From Oleomonas cavernae (GTDB lineage: Bacteria > Pseudomonadota > Alphaproteobacteria > Zavarziniales > Zavarziniaceae), in contig NZ_QYUK01000008.1 in the NCBI RefSeq assembly GCF_003590945.1, forward strand, positions 496,001 through 560,000: a DNA stretch of 64,000 nt. The letters run 5' to 3'. Below are positions 63,240 to 64,000 of this stretch, piece by piece. Made by a program: the position numbers and the translations under genes. The notes beneath the pieces are model-generated. The model made no database searches, had not been told where the DNA came from, and saw only the letters and a program-made list of their open reading frames with translations. Every line of letters starts with the position of its first letter. Position 1 is the stretch's first letter.

Positions 63240-63439
63240 TGCAGCCCCAATCCGATGTTGTCTCGGTTATCGTTATCCAGGCCCTGATGGTCGAACGGTG
63301 CTGCGCACCGCCGATGGCCGATTATTTCGGCCTTTCCTCCCCCAACCAGTCAGTGTCCCATTATGGGAGATCACCCCGAAAATTCGAGCATACATTCTCC
63401 CGAATAGGTACCAACAGTTCGGTATATCGGGGCCACCCC

Positions 63440-64000
63440 CTATGCAACAGCCGTGCGCTGCCGCCGCTGCGCCAGCGCAATATACCAATCCAGCGCCGGC
63501 GGATTGGTCATGGCGTCCCGGCTGGCGGCCTTGTCCGGCGCCCATCCCATCAGGATCTTGCGCACCGGGATCTCCATTTTCTTGCCCGTCAGGGTATAGG
63601 GCACGTCCGGCACCTGGTGGATTTCATCGGGGACGTGGCGCGGGCTGCAATCGGCGCGCAACTTGGCATTGATCGCCAGGCGAACACTATCGGTCAGATC
63701 GCATCCCGGCTTCAGCTTGACGAACAAGGGCATGTAGAAGTTTCCGCCCGGCAGTTCGCAGCACACGATCAGGCTGTCGAGCACCTCGTCGACCTGCTCG
63801 ACCGCCCGGTAGATTTCGGCCGTGCCGATGCGCACACCGTAGCGGTTCAGGGTCGAGTCCGAACGGCCATAGATGTAGCAGCCGCCGCGACCATTGATCT
63901 TGATGAAATCGCCGTGGCGCCACACGCCGGGGAACACATCGAAATAGGATTCGTGATAGCGCTTGCCCTTGGTGTCGCCCCAGAAAAAGATCGGCATCGA
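63440..64000 (-). CDS. Acetoacetyl-CoA synthetase-like protein, partial (C-terminal part)
   Basis: The 186 residues visible are the C-terminal part of an adenylate-forming enzyme. GVWRHGDFIKINGRGGCYIYGRSDSTLNRYGVRIGT holds the A7-A8 motifs, and the catalytic lysine is in LTGKKMEIPVRKIL. The phrase NRYGVRIGTAEIYRAVE is typical of acetoacetate-CoA ligases. The gene runs off the right edge of the window, so its start is not seen. It would activate acetoacetate, a product of the BKACE enzyme at 21817, but the distance makes a direct link uncertain. Confidence 0.82.
   Translation of the reverse strand, partial: SMPIFFWGDTKGKRYHESYFDVFPGVWRHGDFIKINGRGGCYIYGRSDSTLNRYGVRIGTAEIYRAVEQVDEVLDSLIVCCELPGGNFYMPLFVKLKPGCDLTDSVRLAINAKLRADCSPRHVPDEIHQVPDVPYTLTGKKMEIPVRKILMGWAPDKAASRDAMTNPPALDWYIALAQRRQRTAVA

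Overview
This 64 kb window is GC-rich bacterial chromosome, coding almost end to end, with ATGA stop/start overlaps, GGAG-type ribosome sites and twin-arginine signal peptides. It carries no rRNA, tRNA, phage, IS element or CRISPR array. Gene content and alphaproteobacterial-style intergenic palindromes suggest a metabolically versatile Alphaproteobacterium, perhaps Rhodospirillales-like; the exact taxon cannot be read from the sequence. It looks like a stack of catabolic islands, each with its own importer, hydrolases or oxygenases, and regulator.

Region 1 (0.1-16.7 kb): a class II aldolase and a DUF1028 protein are divergent. They are followed by a phytanoyl-CoA-dioxygenase-like gene, an HpaB-type flavin monooxygenase and a frameshifted GntR/FCD regulator. 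In the other direction run a CocE/NonD hydrolase, a Rieske oxygenase with a CntA-like Glu bridge, a D-2-hydroxyacid dehydrogenase, a complete dipeptide-type ABC importer (two permeases, two ATPases, binding protein), a DUF1989 protein and an M20 peptidase. A repeated motif, GCATAC-N-GTAYACAT and variants, at three promoters may be the GntR operator.

Region 2 (16.7-33.2 kb): a glyoxalase, an acyl-CoA synthetase, a LysR regulator with a VOC gene, then a carnitine module. This has carnitine 3-dehydrogenase fused to a thioesterase, a BKACE (DUF849) enzyme and an esterase. A second binding protein/permease/dual-ATPase importer with a second CocE hydrolase follows, then a GlxA/CdhR-like regulator and a gamma-butyrobetaine dioxygenase. 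Together these could take gamma-butyrobetaine to L-carnitine, 3-dehydrocarnitine, betainyl-CoA and glycine betaine.

Region 3 (33.3-48.5 kb): a LuxR regulator; a four-gene operon of two paralogous PhyH dioxygenases, an atypical RidA and an SDR; a branched-chain-type ABC importer (livG, binding protein, livF, livH, livM); a class III aminotransferase; a PRISE-type enone reductase; a GntR/FCD regulator; a CurA-like enone reductase; a DUF3237 protein and an SDR. Near-identical 16-bp palindromes TCCACC-N4-GGTGGA occur before the PhyH operon and, as a pair spaced exactly 20 bp, between livG and the aminotransferase.

Region 4 (48.5-63.2 kb): one long leftward envelope module made of RND/MMPL exporter, DUF1329, YCF48-like propeller, DUF1302, an unrecognised glycine-rich surface protein, DUF1302 and DUF1329. 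It lies downstream of a MalT-type LuxR regulator. This set resembles envelope clusters seen in degraders of hydrophobic substrates (steroids, terpenes, alkanes). The window ends inside an acetoacetyl-CoA-synthetase-like gene.
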